From: Crocinitomicaceae bacterium
GTDB taxonomy: Bacteria; Bacteroidota; Bacteroidia; Flavobacteriales_D; Crocinitomicaceae
NCBI GenBank assembly: GCA_021325675.1
Contig: JAJTCM010000007.1
Location: 1 to 64,000, forward strand
DNA: 64,000 nt
Direction: 5' to 3'
A model generated the notes under the pieces. That model was not told the origin of the DNA, made no database searches, and saw only the letters and a program-made list of their open reading frames with translations. The position numbers were made by a program, and so were the translations under genes. Shown in pieces: positions 25,990 through 35,270 of the stretch (the first letter of the stretch is position 1; every line of letters begins with the position of its first letter).

Positions 25990-26709
25990 TTATATTAGTG
26001 CGTCGTTAGTTACGATTGTCCCGACTTTTTCGCCGGCAAGTAATTTTTTGAGGTTGCCCGGCGTATCCATGTCGAACACAATGATCGGGAGGTTATTTTC
26101 GTTGCAGAGCGTAAAAGCGGTCATATCCATGATTTTTAAGCCTTTGCCGTAAGCATCGTCGAAAGAAATGGAATCGTATTTAACGGCTGTCGGGTCTTTG
26201 AACGGATCGGCGGTATAAATCCCGTCAACTCGTGTTCCTTTGAGGATTACATCGGCGTTGATTTCGATCGCACGCAGGGAAGCGGCTGAATCTGTTGTAA
26301 AGTAAGGATTTCCTGTACCGGCGCCAAAAATCACGACACGGCCTTTTTCCAGGTGTCTTACTGCCCTTCTGCGTACAAAAGGCTCAGCGATCTCTTTCAT
26401 TTCGATAGCGGACTGTAAACGCGTGATTACGCCATGGGATTCCAAAGCAGCCTGCAGCGCCATACTGTTGATCATCGTGGCGAGCATCCCCATGTAATCC
26501 CCATGTGTACGGTCCATGCCGCCTTCTTCAGCCTGAACACCACGAAAAATGTTACCACCGCCAATGACGATAGCAACTTCTACACCTGAATCGCAAACTT
26601 CTTTGATTTGTTGTGCATAGGAATTGATCCTGTTGTTATCAATCCCAAACTGCTTGTCACCCATGAGTGACTCACCGCTTAATTTAAGCAATATACGTTT
26701 ATATCTCAT
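25990..26709 (-). CDS. pyrH: UMP kinase
   Basis: 239 residues of the amino-acid-kinase fold. [11 protein letters not shown] at the N-terminus, nucleotide-binding [11 protein letters not shown], the [16 protein letters not shown] helix and the [13 protein letters not shown] loop are all PyrH signatures. It makes UDP from UMP in pyrimidine nucleotide synthesis. It heads the pyrH-frr-PPTase-GGGPS run. A weak TAATTTTA -7 element lies near 26735-26742. Confidence 0.96.
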   Translation of the reverse strand: MRYKRILLKLSGESLMGDKQFGIDNNRINSYAQQIKEVCDSGVEVAIVIGGGNIFRGVQAEEGGMDRTHGDYMGMLATMINSMALQAALESHGVITRLQSAIEMKEIAEPFVRRRAVRHLEKGRVVIFGAGTGNPYFTTDSAASLRAIEINADVILKGTRVDGIYTADPFKDPTAVKYDSISFDDAYGKGLKIMDMTAFTLCNENNLPIIVFDMDTPGNLKKLLAGEKVGTIVTNDALI

Positions 26710-26828
26710 CTACCTCAACTAATTAAGTCGAGTGTAAAATTATGAATTTTATTTCAATCTGGAATTGCCTGCCTGAATTATTTCTTAACAGTTTGCAAGC
26801 TCTGTTAACCGGTATTTGTAAAGGGTTT

Positions 26829-27020
26829 TTAATCCAACCACTTATCGTTTTTAATTTCACCTAAAACGTTTACCTGTTTTGTGCGCTTGTATTCTTCAGC
26901 GGCTACCAACATTTGTTCACGTGTATCCCTGCGTACGAAAACGGCGCCTGTTCCTGAATTCTTAACCTCAATGTAAAATCCGTCGCGTAGTTTTGCTGGT
27001 TTTGTTGCTGGACGTCCCAT
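26829..27020 (-). CDS. Small conserved protein
   Basis: 63 residues, basic N-terminus (MGRPATKPAKLRDGFYIEV) and a compact core with FVRRDTREQMLVAAEEY. It has the look of a small conserved Bacteroidota protein; no function is known to me. The MGRP start and RDTREQM segment suggest a nucleic-acid-binding or regulatory peptide, which is inference only. It stands alone between pyrH and rpmH. Confidence 0.65.
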   Translation of the reverse strand: MGRPATKPAKLRDGFYIEVKNSGTGAVFVRRDTREQMLVAAEEYKRTKQVNVLGEIKNDKWLD

Positions 27021-27114
27021 AAATCTGTCAATTTTTCGTTATTATTTTGAATGATTATAAATATAAACATTATAATCCGCATAATGTTGTGCAATTAAGA
27101 ATTTTTAACAAAAT

Positions 27115-27144
27115 AAAAAAGGGCTGCTTCCCCAGAAACAGCCC
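27115..27144 (-). terminator. Terminator of rpmH
   Basis: On the minus strand: GGGCTG (27139-27144) / CAGCCC (27121-27126) stem with a 12-base loop, followed by a T-rich tract (27111-27120). It lies 25 bases after the rpmH stop. Confidence 0.75.
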
Positions 27145-27168
27145 GAAATATGTTAAAGTCCGGAAAAA

Positions 27169-27327
27169 TTAACGTTTGTGGTTTGCTTCGTCAGAAACAG
27201 TTAATTTTTTTCTGCCTTTGCGACGACGTGCAGCCAAAACTTTACGGCCGTTTTTTGTTGCCATACGACTGCGGAAACCATGTTTATTCTTTCTTTTTCT
27301 AACAGAGGGTTGAAACGTTCTTTTCAT
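27169..27327 (-). CDS. rpmH: 50S ribosomal protein L34
   Basis: 52 residues, translated by hand. The N-terminus [20 protein letters not shown] and the [16 protein letters not shown] segment are the classic L34 sequence, with a short Bacteroidota tail ending NHKR. It is highly basic. It has its own promoter (27372-27401) and terminator. It is not next to rnpA or dnaA here, unlike the arrangement in many other bacteria. Confidence 0.96.
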   Translation of the reverse strand: MKRTFQPSVRKRKNKHGFRSRMATKNGRKVLAARRRKGRKKLTVSDEANHKR

Positions 27328-27371
27328 GACTAATTATTCTTTTAATTGCGTTTTTTCTGAAATTCGGATTG

Positions 27372-27401
27372 CAAAGATAGGTAAAAATTCTTTAAAAACA
27401 A
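27372..27401 (-). promoter_or_regulatory. Promoter of rpmH
   Basis: Minus-strand -33 TTG (27399-27401), exact 19-base spacer, -7 TATCTTTG (27372-27379). One of the best matches in the window, as expected for a ribosomal protein gene; leader of about 40 bases. Confidence 0.75.
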
Positions 27402-27499
27402 GCGATTGCTTAAAATTAATTTATTTAATGCCGGGCCCCGAATTTTTCGCCTTGCATTAATGTGTATTTTTGCACTGCAAATTTATACAATTTCCGGCA

Positions 27500-29311
27500 A
27501 TGCTCCGTCCTAAAAAAGAAAAAAAACAAAAAGTTAAGCTCACTAAAGAAGGAATCCGAAAAGCGAAAGGTATTTTCCGCTACCTCAAACCATACGCATT
27601 TATCTTTTCAATCGGCTGGATTTTCCTTGTACTATCAACGAGTGTAGGACTTGTTTTCCCGCTCATGATGGGACAATTACTAGGTGCCAACTCCATGAAC
27701 AGCACCGAAGATGCGATCCGCGTTATTTCCCTAGAGAACATCAACCAGGTGGCGCTGGCACTCTTCCTGCTTTTTGCTGCCCAGGCGGTTTTTTCCTTTT
27801 TCAGGGTAATTATTTTTACCAATGTGACGGAAAATGCCCTGCGGGACATCCGGAAAGATGCTTTTTCTCGGCTGATATATATGCCGATGGACTTTTTCAA
27901 CCGCAACAAAGTGGGTGAGCTGACCTCACGCCTTGCCTCAGACATTGTACAGGTGCAGGAAACGCTGCGCACGACCATCGCCGAGTTTTTCAGGCAAATT
28001 GTTATGATTGTCGGGGGAATCGTTTTCCTGATGCTCATTTCGTGGAAATTATCGCTAATCATGCTGGCAACCGTTCCTGTAATGGCGATTGTTGCCGTAG
28101 TGTTCGGGAAATTTATCCGCAGACTGGCGAAAGTAGCCCAGGACGAAACAGCCAAATCAAATGTTGTTGTGGAAGAAAGCCTGACGGGAATTTCGAACGT
28201 GAAAGCTTTCACCAATGAGCTCTTTTCGATTCAGAGGTACACGAAAATTGCAGAAGAGATCCGCCGGCTGAATGTAAAAAGCGGCTTGTGGCGCGGGGTT
28301 TTCGCTTCGTTTATTATTTTCTGCCTTTTCGGGGCTATCGTATTCATTATCTGGCAGGGAATGCTCATGACACAAGGAACTAACCCCGAAATGAGCAGCA
28401 AAGATTTTTATACGTTTATTTTCTATACGATCATGATGGGCGCTTCCGTAGGCTCCCTCCCGGAATTATACGCCAGCATCCAAAAAGCGATCGGCTCAAC
28501 GGAAAACCTCATGGACATCATCCAGACCGAAGGAGAAAAGGAAATCATGAGCGGGACTTCCAGGCCGGTGATTACGGGCAAAGTGTCTTTTAAAAACATC
28601 TTTTTTCACTATCCCCAGCGACCGGATATGCCCGTCCTGGAAGGCGTAAACCTTGATGCTGAGCCGAATGAAACAATCGCCCTGGTAGGTTCGTCCGGCG
28701 CCGGGAAATCGACAATCGCATCCCTCCTGCTCCGCTATTTCGAAACCACGTCGGGTGAAATCCTTTTTGACGGAGAAAACATCCGCGATATCGACATTGA
28801 ACATTTGCGCTCCAACATGGCGCTCGTGCCGCAAGAAGTGATCCTTTTTGGTGGCAGCGTTCGTGAAAATATTGCCTACGGAAAACCGGAAGCCAGCCTG
28901 GAAGAAATCGAAGAAGCAGCCCGCCAGGCCAACGCTTATGACTTCATCAGCTCATTCCCGGACGGCTTTGAAACTCAAGTGGGCGACCGCGGGATCCAGC
29001 TTTCGGGCGGACAAAAACAACGGATTGCGATTGCGCGGGCTTTGCTCAAAAACCCTACTATCCTGATCCTGGACGAAGCGACATCAGCACTTGATTCTGA
29101 AAGTGAAAAACTGGTACAGGATGCGCTCGAACACCTGATGAAAGGCCGTACCTCTTTTGTGATTGCCCATCGCCTGTCAACGATCCGGAACGCCGACCGC
29201 ATTTTCGTGATCGACCAGGGCAAAGTTGCCGAACAAGGCAAACACGATGACCTTATTGCACTTGAAAGCGGGATTTACGCCGGACTAATCAACCTGCAGA
29301 TGCGCTCCTGA
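27500..29311 (+). CDS. ABC exporter, fused permease and ATPase (MsbA-like)
   Basis: 603 residues from the ATG at 27500; the TTG at 27470 lies inside the -7 box TATTTTTG (27465-27472) and is rejected. Six transmembrane helices occupy about residues 25-320. The ATPase domain follows, with Walker A GSSGAGKST, Q-loop ALVPQEV, signature LSGGQKQR, Walker B ILILDEATSALD and H-loop IAHRLST. Half-transporters of this form work as homodimers that export lipids, peptides or drugs across the inner membrane. MsbA-type lipid flipping is possible; the substrate is not visible in the sequence. Confidence 0.9.
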   Translation: MLRPKKEKKQKVKLTKEGIRKAKGIFRYLKPYAFIFSIGWIFLVLSTSVGLVFPLMMGQLLGANSMNSTEDAIRVISLENINQVALALFLLFAAQAVFSFFRVIIFTNVTENALRDIRKDAFSRLIYMPMDFFNRNKVGELTSRLASDIVQVQETLRTTIAEFFRQIVMIVGGIVFLMLISWKLSLIMLATVPVMAIVAVVFGKFIRRLAKVAQDETAKSNVVVEESLTGISNVKAFTNELFSIQRYTKIAEEIRRLNVKSGLWRGVFASFIIFCLFGAIVFIIWQGMLMTQGTNPEMSSKDFYTFIFYTIMMGASVGSLPELYASIQKAIGSTENLMDIIQTEGEKEIMSGTSRPVITGKVSFKNIFFHYPQRPDMPVLEGVNLDAEPNETIALVGSSGAGKSTIASLLLRYFETTSGEILFDGENIRDIDIEHLRSNMALVPQEVILFGGSVRENIAYGKPEASLEEIEEAARQANAYDFISSFPDGFETQVGDRGIQLSGGQKQRIAIARALLKNPTILILDEATSALDSESEKLVQDALEHLMKGRTSFVIAHRLSTIRNADRIFVIDQGKVAEQGKHDDLIALESGIYAGLINLQMRS

Positions 29312-29342
29312 TTTGAGCAATATTGCCGGAACACAGGATCAA

Positions 29343-29825
29343 TTAAAAAATCTCGTTTTCTTTCTGGTCCGCTTCGTAACCTTCATCAATAAGTAAAGGC
29401 GTTTTATCGGAAGCTGCAACCGCCAGGAAATCACAGCGCTCGTTTTCGGGATGGCCGTTGTGTCCCCTCACCCATTCAAACTGCAAATTGAATTTGGGAT
29501 GAAGCTTCAGGTAGCGCTGCCAGAGATCGGCGTTTTTCTTGCCCTTAAAGCCTTTTTGCTTCCAGCCGAAAACCCAGCCCTTGGTGATTGAATCCAGTAC
29601 ATATTTGGAGTCGGAGTAAATTTTAACGGGGATATTATTCGTTTTCAATTGCTCCAGCGCAACGATTACAGCCATGAGCTCCATGCGGTTGTTGGTTGTC
29701 AAGCGGTATCCCTGGGAAAGCTCTTTTATCTTGCCTTTATAACGCAGCAAAGCGCCATACCCCCCCTTCCCGGGGTTTCCCTTAGCGGAACCATCTGTAA
29801 ATATTTCAATCAGCTCTTCCCCCAT
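29343..29825 (-). CDS. rnhA: Ribonuclease HI
   Basis: 160 residues. Catalytic carboxylates in IFTDGSAKGNPG (Asp), NRMELMAVIVAL (Glu), IYSDSKYVLDSI (Asp) and the C-terminal RCDFLAV (Asp), with the conserved histidine in WVRGHNGHPEN. It degrades the RNA strand of RNA-DNA hybrids. I start at MGEELIEIFTDG (29823-29825). Its ATG overlaps the stop of the upstream YdcF-like gene by one base, so translation is coupled. Confidence 0.94.
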   Translation of the reverse strand: MGEELIEIFTDGSAKGNPGKGGYGALLRYKGKIKELSQGYRLTTNNRMELMAVIVALEQLKTNNIPVKIYSDSKYVLDSITKGWVFGWKQKGFKGKKNADLWQRYLKLHPKFNLQFEWVRGHNGHPENERCDFLAVAASDKTPLLIDEGYEADQKENEIF

Positions 29826-30592
29826 TATAAATAACCCATGATTGCGTAAGTAACATAACCGAACCACTCCTTGATCAGGCCATTCCAGTTGAACAAAACC
29901 TCTACGTCCGGTACAATGAACTGGTCCCAGTAATAATGGCGTTTCGGGCCGGTATAAAGATCAGTGGAAAAAGTATCGAATTCAAAACCCTGCTTTTCGA
30001 AAATAGCGCGGGCGCGCCGCATGTGCTGTCCGGAAGTGATGAGCAGGCATTTGTTGATATGCGGATAAGAGCGCGTCAGGATTTTTTTGGTCTCGACAGC
30101 ATTCTCATACGTATTTTTAGACTTTGTCTCCGTGATAATGTCCTGCTCCGGGATCCCCCAGCCGACCAGTACTTCTTTCAGCTGCCGGGCTTCGTTGAGG
30201 CCACGGTCGGTCACGTAGCCGGATCCGCCGGTAAGCAGTATTTTTTTGATCTTACCTTTTTTATACAAGGTCAAAGCCTGCCAGATCCGGTCAACTCCCC
30301 GGCGGGTGGAAAGCACATCCAGGTCGCTGTTGTATTCAAACATCCCGCTGAGCACGATGCCTACTTCGTATTTTTTGACCTTGTTCATTGGAGTTCCGTG
30401 AATTTCCCACAGGCGCTCAAATTCCATAAAGATGAAGCTATTGGAAAAAAAGAGCAGCAAAACAATGAGGGAAATCTTAAAGCGCTTCTTCCAGGCGGGC
30501 TTGCGGAAGAACAGGTAGGCGAAAAACAGGATCAGGATCCAGCTGAAGGGATTAATGAAAAAGTACAATGCTTTGGAAAGAATGAAAAACAT
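29825..30592 (-). CDS. YdcF/DUF218-family membrane protein
   Basis: 255 residues. Two hydrophobic N-terminal segments (about 5-28 and 36-56) anchor it in the inner membrane. The DUF218 core follows: VGIVLSGMFE, KILLTGGSGYVTDRG, ESKNTYENAVE-like KSKNTYENAVETKK and CLLITSGQHMRRA. Members of this family (YdcF, SanA, ElyC) are linked to cell-envelope metabolism; their exact chemistry is not settled. It is cotranscribed with rnhA downstream. Confidence 0.82.
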   Translation of the reverse strand: MFFILSKALYFFINPFSWILILFFAYLFFRKPAWKKRFKISLIVLLLFFSNSFIFMEFERLWEIHGTPMNKVKKYEVGIVLSGMFEYNSDLDVLSTRRGVDRIWQALTLYKKGKIKKILLTGGSGYVTDRGLNEARQLKEVLVGWGIPEQDIITETKSKNTYENAVETKKILTRSYPHINKCLLITSGQHMRRARAIFEKQGFEFDTFSTDLYTGPKRHYYWDQFIVPDVEVLFNWNGLIKEWFGYVTYAIMGYL

Positions 30593-30610
30593 GGTATTGG
30601 TGCAAAATAA

Positions 30611-30641
30611 AAAACCCCGGGTTCCTTTCGGACTCCGGGGT
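30611..30641 (-). terminator. Terminator of rplS
   Basis: Minus-strand stem ACCCCGG (30635-30641) / CCGGGGT (30614-30620), with partial inner pairing and a GAAA loop, then a T tract (30605-30613). Confidence 0.85.
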
Positions 30642-30661
30642 CAAATATACTAATTCCGCAC

Positions 30662-31021
30662 TTATGCGTGGGAAAAACTTCTTTTTTCTTTGATACGGGC
30701 AGCTTTACCTGTAAGGCCACGGAAGTAGAAAATACGTGCACGACGTACAGCACCTCTTTTGTTCACAACCACATCCTCCAGGAACGGGGAAGCAATCGGG
30801 AAGATACGCTCAACTCCGACGTTACCTGACATTTTTCTTACAGTAAATGTTTCAGTAGCACCAGAACCGCGGCGCTGCAAAACAACACCTTGAAACTGCT
30901 GAATACGCTCTTTGTTTCCCTCTTTAATTTTATATGAAACGGTAACAGTGTCCCCGCTTGAAAAAACCGGGAAATTTTTTACTTCTGTTAATTCTTTCTG
31001 AAGCTCTTTAATGATATCCAT
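30662..31021 (-). CDS. rplS: 50S ribosomal protein L19
   Basis: 119 residues from the ATG at 31019-31021 (MDIIKELQKEL). Signature segments FSSGDTVTVSYKIKEGNKER, FQGVVLQRRGSGATETFTVRK and GVERIFPIASPFLEDVVV. It lies at the 30S-50S interface. A longer reading to 31090 runs through the non-coding leader and is rejected. It has its own terminator; no partner such as trmD is adjacent. Confidence 0.95.
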   Translation of the reverse strand: MDIIKELQKELTEVKNFPVFSSGDTVTVSYKIKEGNKERIQQFQGVVLQRRGSGATETFTVRKMSGNVGVERIFPIASPFLEDVVVNKRGAVRRARIFYFRGLTGKAARIKEKRSFSHA

Positions 31022-31131
31022 GACTGTATAAATTCTAGTATTATGCCCTAAATCGGGGTGCAATATTACAAAATAATTCTGAATTAACACCCAGCTGTTG
31101 AACTTTTTTTTTATTTTTTTTTGAATTCGTC

Positions 31132-32040
31132 TTATTGCGGAACGTTTTTCGGGTTCAGCAAATCGTAGAATTCATTGATTTTAGGCAGGATAATGATCCT
31201 CGTTCTGCGGTTGGTCGACATGTTCGCAGGAGAATCGTTCGGCACCAGCGTATTGTACTCACCGCGTCCCGCAGCAATCAGGCGGTTCGGGTTGATGTTA
31301 TACTTTGTTTGCAGTGCACGTACCACGGAAGTTGCACGTTTTACGCTCAAGTCCCAGTTGTCGATCATACAGTTGTTTTTAATCGGAACGTTATCCGTGT
31401 ATCCTTCAACCATTACTTCCAGCTCCGGACGGGATTCGATGATCTTCGCGATTTTCGCCAGTACTTCGTCCGCTTTTGCCGTCAGCTCAGAGCTTCCGCT
31501 TTTGTAAAGCACTTTGTCGGACAGGTTAATGAATACAACCGTTTTATCTACCTTAATATCCACATCCTGGTCGTCGAGCCCTTCTTTCAACACGCTTTTC
31601 AGGTTCACCGCAAGCGCAAGGTTGATGGAATCCGCTTTGGTTTTGGCCGCCTGGAGCAACGTGATGTACTTATCCTTGCTTTCCAGCTGGGACAACGTTT
31701 CCTTAATGTTATCATTCGCAGCCTGTGTAAGCACAGTCAAATCGCCAACCTGTGTCAGCTGCTTGTCACGCAAAGCTTTGCAATCCGCCAATTGCTCTTT
31801 CAAATCCGCCACCTGGTCTGTTTTCGCAATCAGGGAGCTGTTCGCAATAACGAGGTCGCTGTTGAGCTTCGCTACCTGGCCCTGGGCAGAATACAGGTCG
31901 TTTTGTGATTTTGCAAGCTGTTCGGTACATCTTGCATTAGCCGCTTCCAGCTCGGTTTTAAGGGCCGTGTATTTCTTTTTACTGACCATACAGGACGAAA
32001 AGGAAATAAGTAAAGTTGTGAGAAAAAATAGTTTATACAT
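31132..32040 (-). CDS. OmpA-like peptidoglycan-associated lipoprotein with coiled coil
   Basis: 302 residues. Lipobox SFSSC (cysteine about residue 17), then a long coiled coil (about 25-150, KLNSDLVIANSSLIAKTDQV and similar), then an OmpA/MotB-type domain at about 180-285 with VEGYTDNVPIKN, NWDLSVKRATSVV and ANMSTNRRTRIIIL. The C-terminal domain should bind peptidoglycan while the lipid anchors the protein in the outer membrane. A -7 box TATTTTTG (32069-32076) lies just upstream, giving a short leader. Confidence 0.88.
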   Translation of the reverse strand: MYKLFFLTTLLISFSSCMVSKKKYTALKTELEAANARCTEQLAKSQNDLYSAQGQVAKLNSDLVIANSSLIAKTDQVADLKEQLADCKALRDKQLTQVGDLTVLTQAANDNIKETLSQLESKDKYITLLQAAKTKADSINLALAVNLKSVLKEGLDDQDVDIKVDKTVVFINLSDKVLYKSGSSELTAKADEVLAKIAKIIESRPELEVMVEGYTDNVPIKNNCMIDNWDLSVKRATSVVRALQTKYNINPNRLIAAGRGEYNTLVPNDSPANMSTNRRTRIIILPKINEFYDLLNPKNVPQ

Positions 32041-32068
32041 CTTAATCGTTTTAAGTGATGATTAAATA

Positions 32069-32076
32069 CAAAAATA
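32069..32076 (-). promoter_or_regulatory. -7 box of the OmpA-like lipoprotein gene
   Basis: TATTTTTG on the minus strand, about 29 bases before the ATG. No matching -33 element was found. Confidence 0.4.
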
Positions 32077-32220
32077 AGTCAAAAAGCGAAAAAAATCTCA
32101 TTTTAGGCGAATTTAATAGCCGCTTTTTTCCTTAAGCCTTAATTTTCAAGCGCTTCAATAAAGAGTTGGAGGACGGAGTCCCTGATAAATATCGGAAGAA
32201 GAATGAGAGCGGGGATGAGA

Positions 32221-32985
32221 TTAGCTTTCCTCAAAATTCAGGGCAATATATTCCCGGGCCTGGTCCTGCGTCAATACTGAAAATTTGCGGTAACGGTAGT
32301 GCACATCGATGATTTCCTCCAGCGCATCTGCTACCAATTCGCGGTTTTCCCAGTTTTTTAAATCCTGAACTACTGTTTGCAGGCAGCCTTCTTTGTAAGC
32401 GATCTGACCGATTACATGAACCAGGGTCGAACGAACGCGTTTGGTTTCATCAAACTGCAATTCTTTCAGCAAAGGCAGGATGTCTTCGGGGTACTTACGG
32501 CCGCGCAGCTCGATCCCATGACAAATTTCACGGCGGATTTCCTTGTCGGGATGGTGCAGGTATTCTTTTGCCCAGGACAAAACAGGAACCGGGTTCACCT
32601 CGCCCATCTTTTTAATGGAGCCGATAACGGCATTACGCGGTGAATGATGCTCATCAAACAATCCCGTATCAAACAGGTGCCGCACCAAATCAAAATCTGT
32701 TTTACCAATTTCGCCGCCGGCATTGATCGCAGTTTGACGCACTTTAAAATCTTCATGACCGAGCAGCTCTTCCAACACGCGAAGTATTTTTCCCCGCAGA
32801 AAATTGTTCCGGCTAAAAATACGGCCGATGGCCAAATACGCCGATTTGCGGATATATGTGTCGCCATCACTGAAATAGGTAAGCATTTTGCCCTGTTCAC
32901 CGGATTTTAGCTCAGCGAGAATGTCATTGCTGATTTGGGCAACAAGCCGGTAACGCTCACCGGGTGGTAAATCGTAAAAAGCCAT
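32221..32985 (-). CDS. HEAT-repeat protein
   Basis: 254 residues built of paired helices of the HEAT type, for example GDTYIRKSAYLAIGRIF, HEDFKVRQTAINAGGEIG and HPDKEIRREICHGIELRG, spaced about 35-40 residues apart. There is no signal peptide or catalytic motif; probably a cytoplasmic scaffold. It starts 3 bases after the hydrolase gene (32989-33774) on the same strand, so the two form an operon. HEAT proteins of this size have been assigned DNA-glycosylase-like (AlkD) roles in some lineages, but no such active-site residues stand out here. Confidence 0.75.
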   Translation of the reverse strand: MAFYDLPPGERYRLVAQISNDILAELKSGEQGKMLTYFSDGDTYIRKSAYLAIGRIFSRNNFLRGKILRVLEELLGHEDFKVRQTAINAGGEIGKTDFDLVRHLFDTGLFDEHHSPRNAVIGSIKKMGEVNPVPVLSWAKEYLHHPDKEIRREICHGIELRGRKYPEDILPLLKELQFDETKRVRSTLVHVIGQIAYKEGCLQTVVQDLKNWENRELVADALEEIIDVHYRYRKFSVLTQDQAREYIALNFEES

Positions 32986-32988
32986 GTT

Positions 32989-33774
32989 TTAGCGGAGACA
33001 AAAGCCCAGAACAAGGTCAAGAAATTCTTTCGGCGCTTCAGCATGGACCCAGTGACCGGCGTTAGGAACAGAAACCAGGCTCGCATCCGGGAAAATGGCT
33101 TCAATTTCCGGCCAGTCTTCATCGAGGATATAATTGGATTGTTCACCGCGTATAAATAAGGTCGGTACAAATACTTCCGGTTCAGCACGAACTGCTTTGA
33201 GGATTTCATCCATTTTAGCTTCCAGCACCGGGATATTCATGCGCCAGGCCAGCTTTTTAACTCCGTCGCTGCCTTTGGTCTCATCGCTCCAATACAGGTT
33301 TTTCAGCAGGAACTGGCGCACACCGAAGGAATCCACGTGTTCGGAAAGCTGTGCTTCGGCTTCACTCCTGCCCGGATTTTTGGATAAATCAATCGCCTTT
33401 AAGCCACGGATAATCTGCTCATGATGCATCGGGTAACTTTTGATCCCCATATCGACGATAATGAGCTTTTCGATCAGCTCCGGGTATTTCTGCGCAAAGA
33501 ACATCGCTGTTTTACCGCCCATTGAGTGTCCCATGAGGATCATTTTCTCCAAACCAAGCTGATCGCAGAGCTCCTTTAAATCTTCCGCCATCAGCTCGTA
33601 AGAAAAATCTTCACTCCAGCCGGAATGCCCGTGATTGCGCTGATCAACGAGGATTACCCGGTAATAATCGGCAATTTTTTTAGCGTGCGTTTGCCAGTTG
33701 TCGGAATACCCGAACAAACCGTGTAAAATTACAAAGGGCTGTCCCTCACCCATTTCGCGGAAATGCAGTTGCAT
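32989..33774 (-). CDS. Alpha/beta hydrolase (YbfF-like)
   Basis: 261 residues from the ATG at 33772-33774 (MQLHFREMGEGQPF). Oxyanion loop HGLFGYSDNWQ, nucleophile serine in GHSMGGKTAMFFA, general acid near GEQSNYILDEDW and catalytic histidine in NAGHWVHAEAP. A TTG five codons upstream is in frame, but the -7 box TATATTTG (33787-33794) lies almost on it. The motif order resembles YbfF/acyl-CoA esterases. It is cytoplasmic and probably an operon with the HEAT-repeat gene. Confidence 0.85.
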   Translation of the reverse strand: MQLHFREMGEGQPFVILHGLFGYSDNWQTHAKKIADYYRVILVDQRNHGHSGWSEDFSYELMAEDLKELCDQLGLEKMILMGHSMGGKTAMFFAQKYPELIEKLIIVDMGIKSYPMHHEQIIRGLKAIDLSKNPGRSEAEAQLSEHVDSFGVRQFLLKNLYWSDETKGSDGVKKLAWRMNIPVLEAKMDEILKAVRAEPEVFVPTLFIRGEQSNYILDEDWPEIEAIFPDASLVSVPNAGHWVHAEAPKEFLDLVLGFCLR

Positions 33775-33786
33775 CTTTTTTTTCTG

Positions 33787-33794
33787 CAAATATA
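33787..33794 (-). promoter_or_regulatory. -7 box of the hydrolase/HEAT operon
   Basis: TATATTTG on the minus strand, 13 bases before the hydrolase ATG, giving a very short leader. Confidence 0.45.
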
Positions 33795-33888
33795 AAGACT
33801 TTCCAAAATGTAATTATGTTTTGAATCGCAAAGGCATCAAAGATCAGCGCAGAGAATGCAAAATTAAAGCAAACAAGGAATGCAAAGC

Positions 33889-33951
33889 TTTCAAACCACA
33901 AGGGATATACAGATAACTATTTTTTCTTTGTGAAACCTTGTGTCTTTGAAA
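33889..33951. repeat. Long intergenic inverted repeat
   Basis: Arms TTTCAAA-CC-ACAAGG (33889-33903) and CCTTGT-GTC-TTTGAAA (33936-33951), 32 bases apart, in a 266-base gap between divergent genes. The surrounding sequence repeats the words AATGCAAA and CTTTG. It could form a stem of 13 paired bases with one internal bulge. No gene is seen in the gap. Confidence 0.5.
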
Positions 33952-34010
33952 CTTAGTGGCTAATTCTCTATGAAGCAAAAAAAGCGGCAGACCGAACATT
34001 AAAATTTAAC

Positions 34011-34018
34011 TATCTTTG
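34011..34018 (+). promoter_or_regulatory. -7 box of the Glu/Leu-type dehydrogenase
   Basis: TATCTTTG, exact fit to TAnnTTTG, about 23 bases before the ATG. No clear -33 TTTG. Confidence 0.5.
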
Positions 34019-34040
34019 TGCCGGAAAAATTAAAGACCAG

Positions 34041-35270
34041 ATGAAAGAATTACTTCACAAATTTGAACACAAAAGACCTGAAATCGTTTTTGAATGGAAA
34101 GATGCCGAAACGGAAGCCGAAGGATGGGTTGTTATCAACTCCTTAAGAGGCGGAGCAGCCGGTGGCGGAACGAGAATGCGGATCGGGCTTGACAAGCGTG
34201 AAGTAGAATCACTGGCAAAAACCATGGAGGTGAAATTTACCGTTGCAGGCCCACCAATCGGCGGAGCAAAGTCTGGTATTAACTTTGATCCGAAAGACCC
34301 GCGCAAAGAAGGCGTTTTACGCCGCTGGTATGCTGCGGTGACCCCCTTGCTAAAGCATTATTACGGAACGGGAGGTGACCTGAACGTTGACGAAATCCAT
34401 GAAGTTATTCCGATTACAGAAGATTGTGGCGTATGGCACCCGCAGGAAGGTGTTTTCAACGGGCATTTTCAGCCAAAGGAAGCACAGAAAATCCACCGCA
34501 TCGGGCAGTTGCGCCAGGGCGTTTTGAAAGTGATAGAAAATGAACAGTTTTCTCCGGACGTGACCCGCAAATTCGTGGTAGCCGATATGATTACCGGTTA
34601 CGGCGTTTCTGAATCCATCCGTCATTATTACAGCATTTGGGGCGGATCGCTCCAGGGCAAAAAAGTGATCGTGCAGGGCTGGGGAAATGTTGGCTCGGCC
34701 GCAGCTTATTACCTGGCACAGGAAGGCGCACAAATCGTCGGGATTATTGACCGCGTTGGCGGATTGATCAATGAAAACGGCTTTAGCTTTGAAGAAATTA
34801 AAACCTTGTTCCAGAATAAAAAAGGCAACGAATTGTCCCACCCGGAGCTGATCCCTTTTGAGGAGATCCACGCTAAAATCTGGGATGTGAAAGCAGACGT
34901 TTTCATTCCTTGCGCGGCTTCCCGCCTGATTACGCAAAACCAATTGGAGCGCATGATCAAAGCCGGTGTTGAAGTTATTTCTTCCGGGGCGAACGTTCCT
35001 TTTGCCGATCCTGAAATTTTCTTTGGCTCGATTGCTGAACATGCGGACAGCCACCTTTCCGTGATCCCGGATTTTATTTCCAACTGCGGAATGGCGCGCG
35101 TTTTTGCCTACCTGATGAGCAGCAACCTGAAATCGCTTACGGACGAAGGCATTTTCGAAGACACGAGCGAAACGATCAAAAATGCTTTAGTGAAAGCCCA
35201 CGCCAAGAACCCGGCGAAGACGAACATTGCTAAAGCAGCATTTGAAATTGCCCTGAGCCAGCTGGTATAA
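34041..35270 (+). CDS. Glu/Leu/Phe/Val dehydrogenase family protein
   Basis: 409 residues. The substrate domain carries GGAAGGGTRMRIGLDK and the catalytic-lysine motif PIGGAKSGINFDP. The GTGGDLNVDE segment and the Rossmann motif VQGWGNVGSAAAYYL for NAD(P) follow. C-terminal ISNCGMARVFAYLM completes the family pattern. It catalyses reversible oxidative deamination of an amino acid. Length and motifs fit glutamate dehydrogenase somewhat better than leucine dehydrogenase, but substrate cannot be assigned safely. It stands alone with a 280-base gap after it. Confidence 0.88.
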   Translation: MKELLHKFEHKRPEIVFEWKDAETEAEGWVVINSLRGGAAGGGTRMRIGLDKREVESLAKTMEVKFTVAGPPIGGAKSGINFDPKDPRKEGVLRRWYAAVTPLLKHYYGTGGDLNVDEIHEVIPITEDCGVWHPQEGVFNGHFQPKEAQKIHRIGQLRQGVLKVIENEQFSPDVTRKFVVADMITGYGVSESIRHYYSIWGGSLQGKKVIVQGWGNVGSAAAYYLAQEGAQIVGIIDRVGGLINENGFSFEEIKTLFQNKKGNELSHPELIPFEEIHAKIWDVKADVFIPCAASRLITQNQLERMIKAGVEVISSGANVPFADPEIFFGSIAEHADSHLSVIPDFISNCGMARVFAYLMSSNLKSLTDEGIFEDTSETIKNALVKAHAKNPAKTNIAKAAFEIALSQLV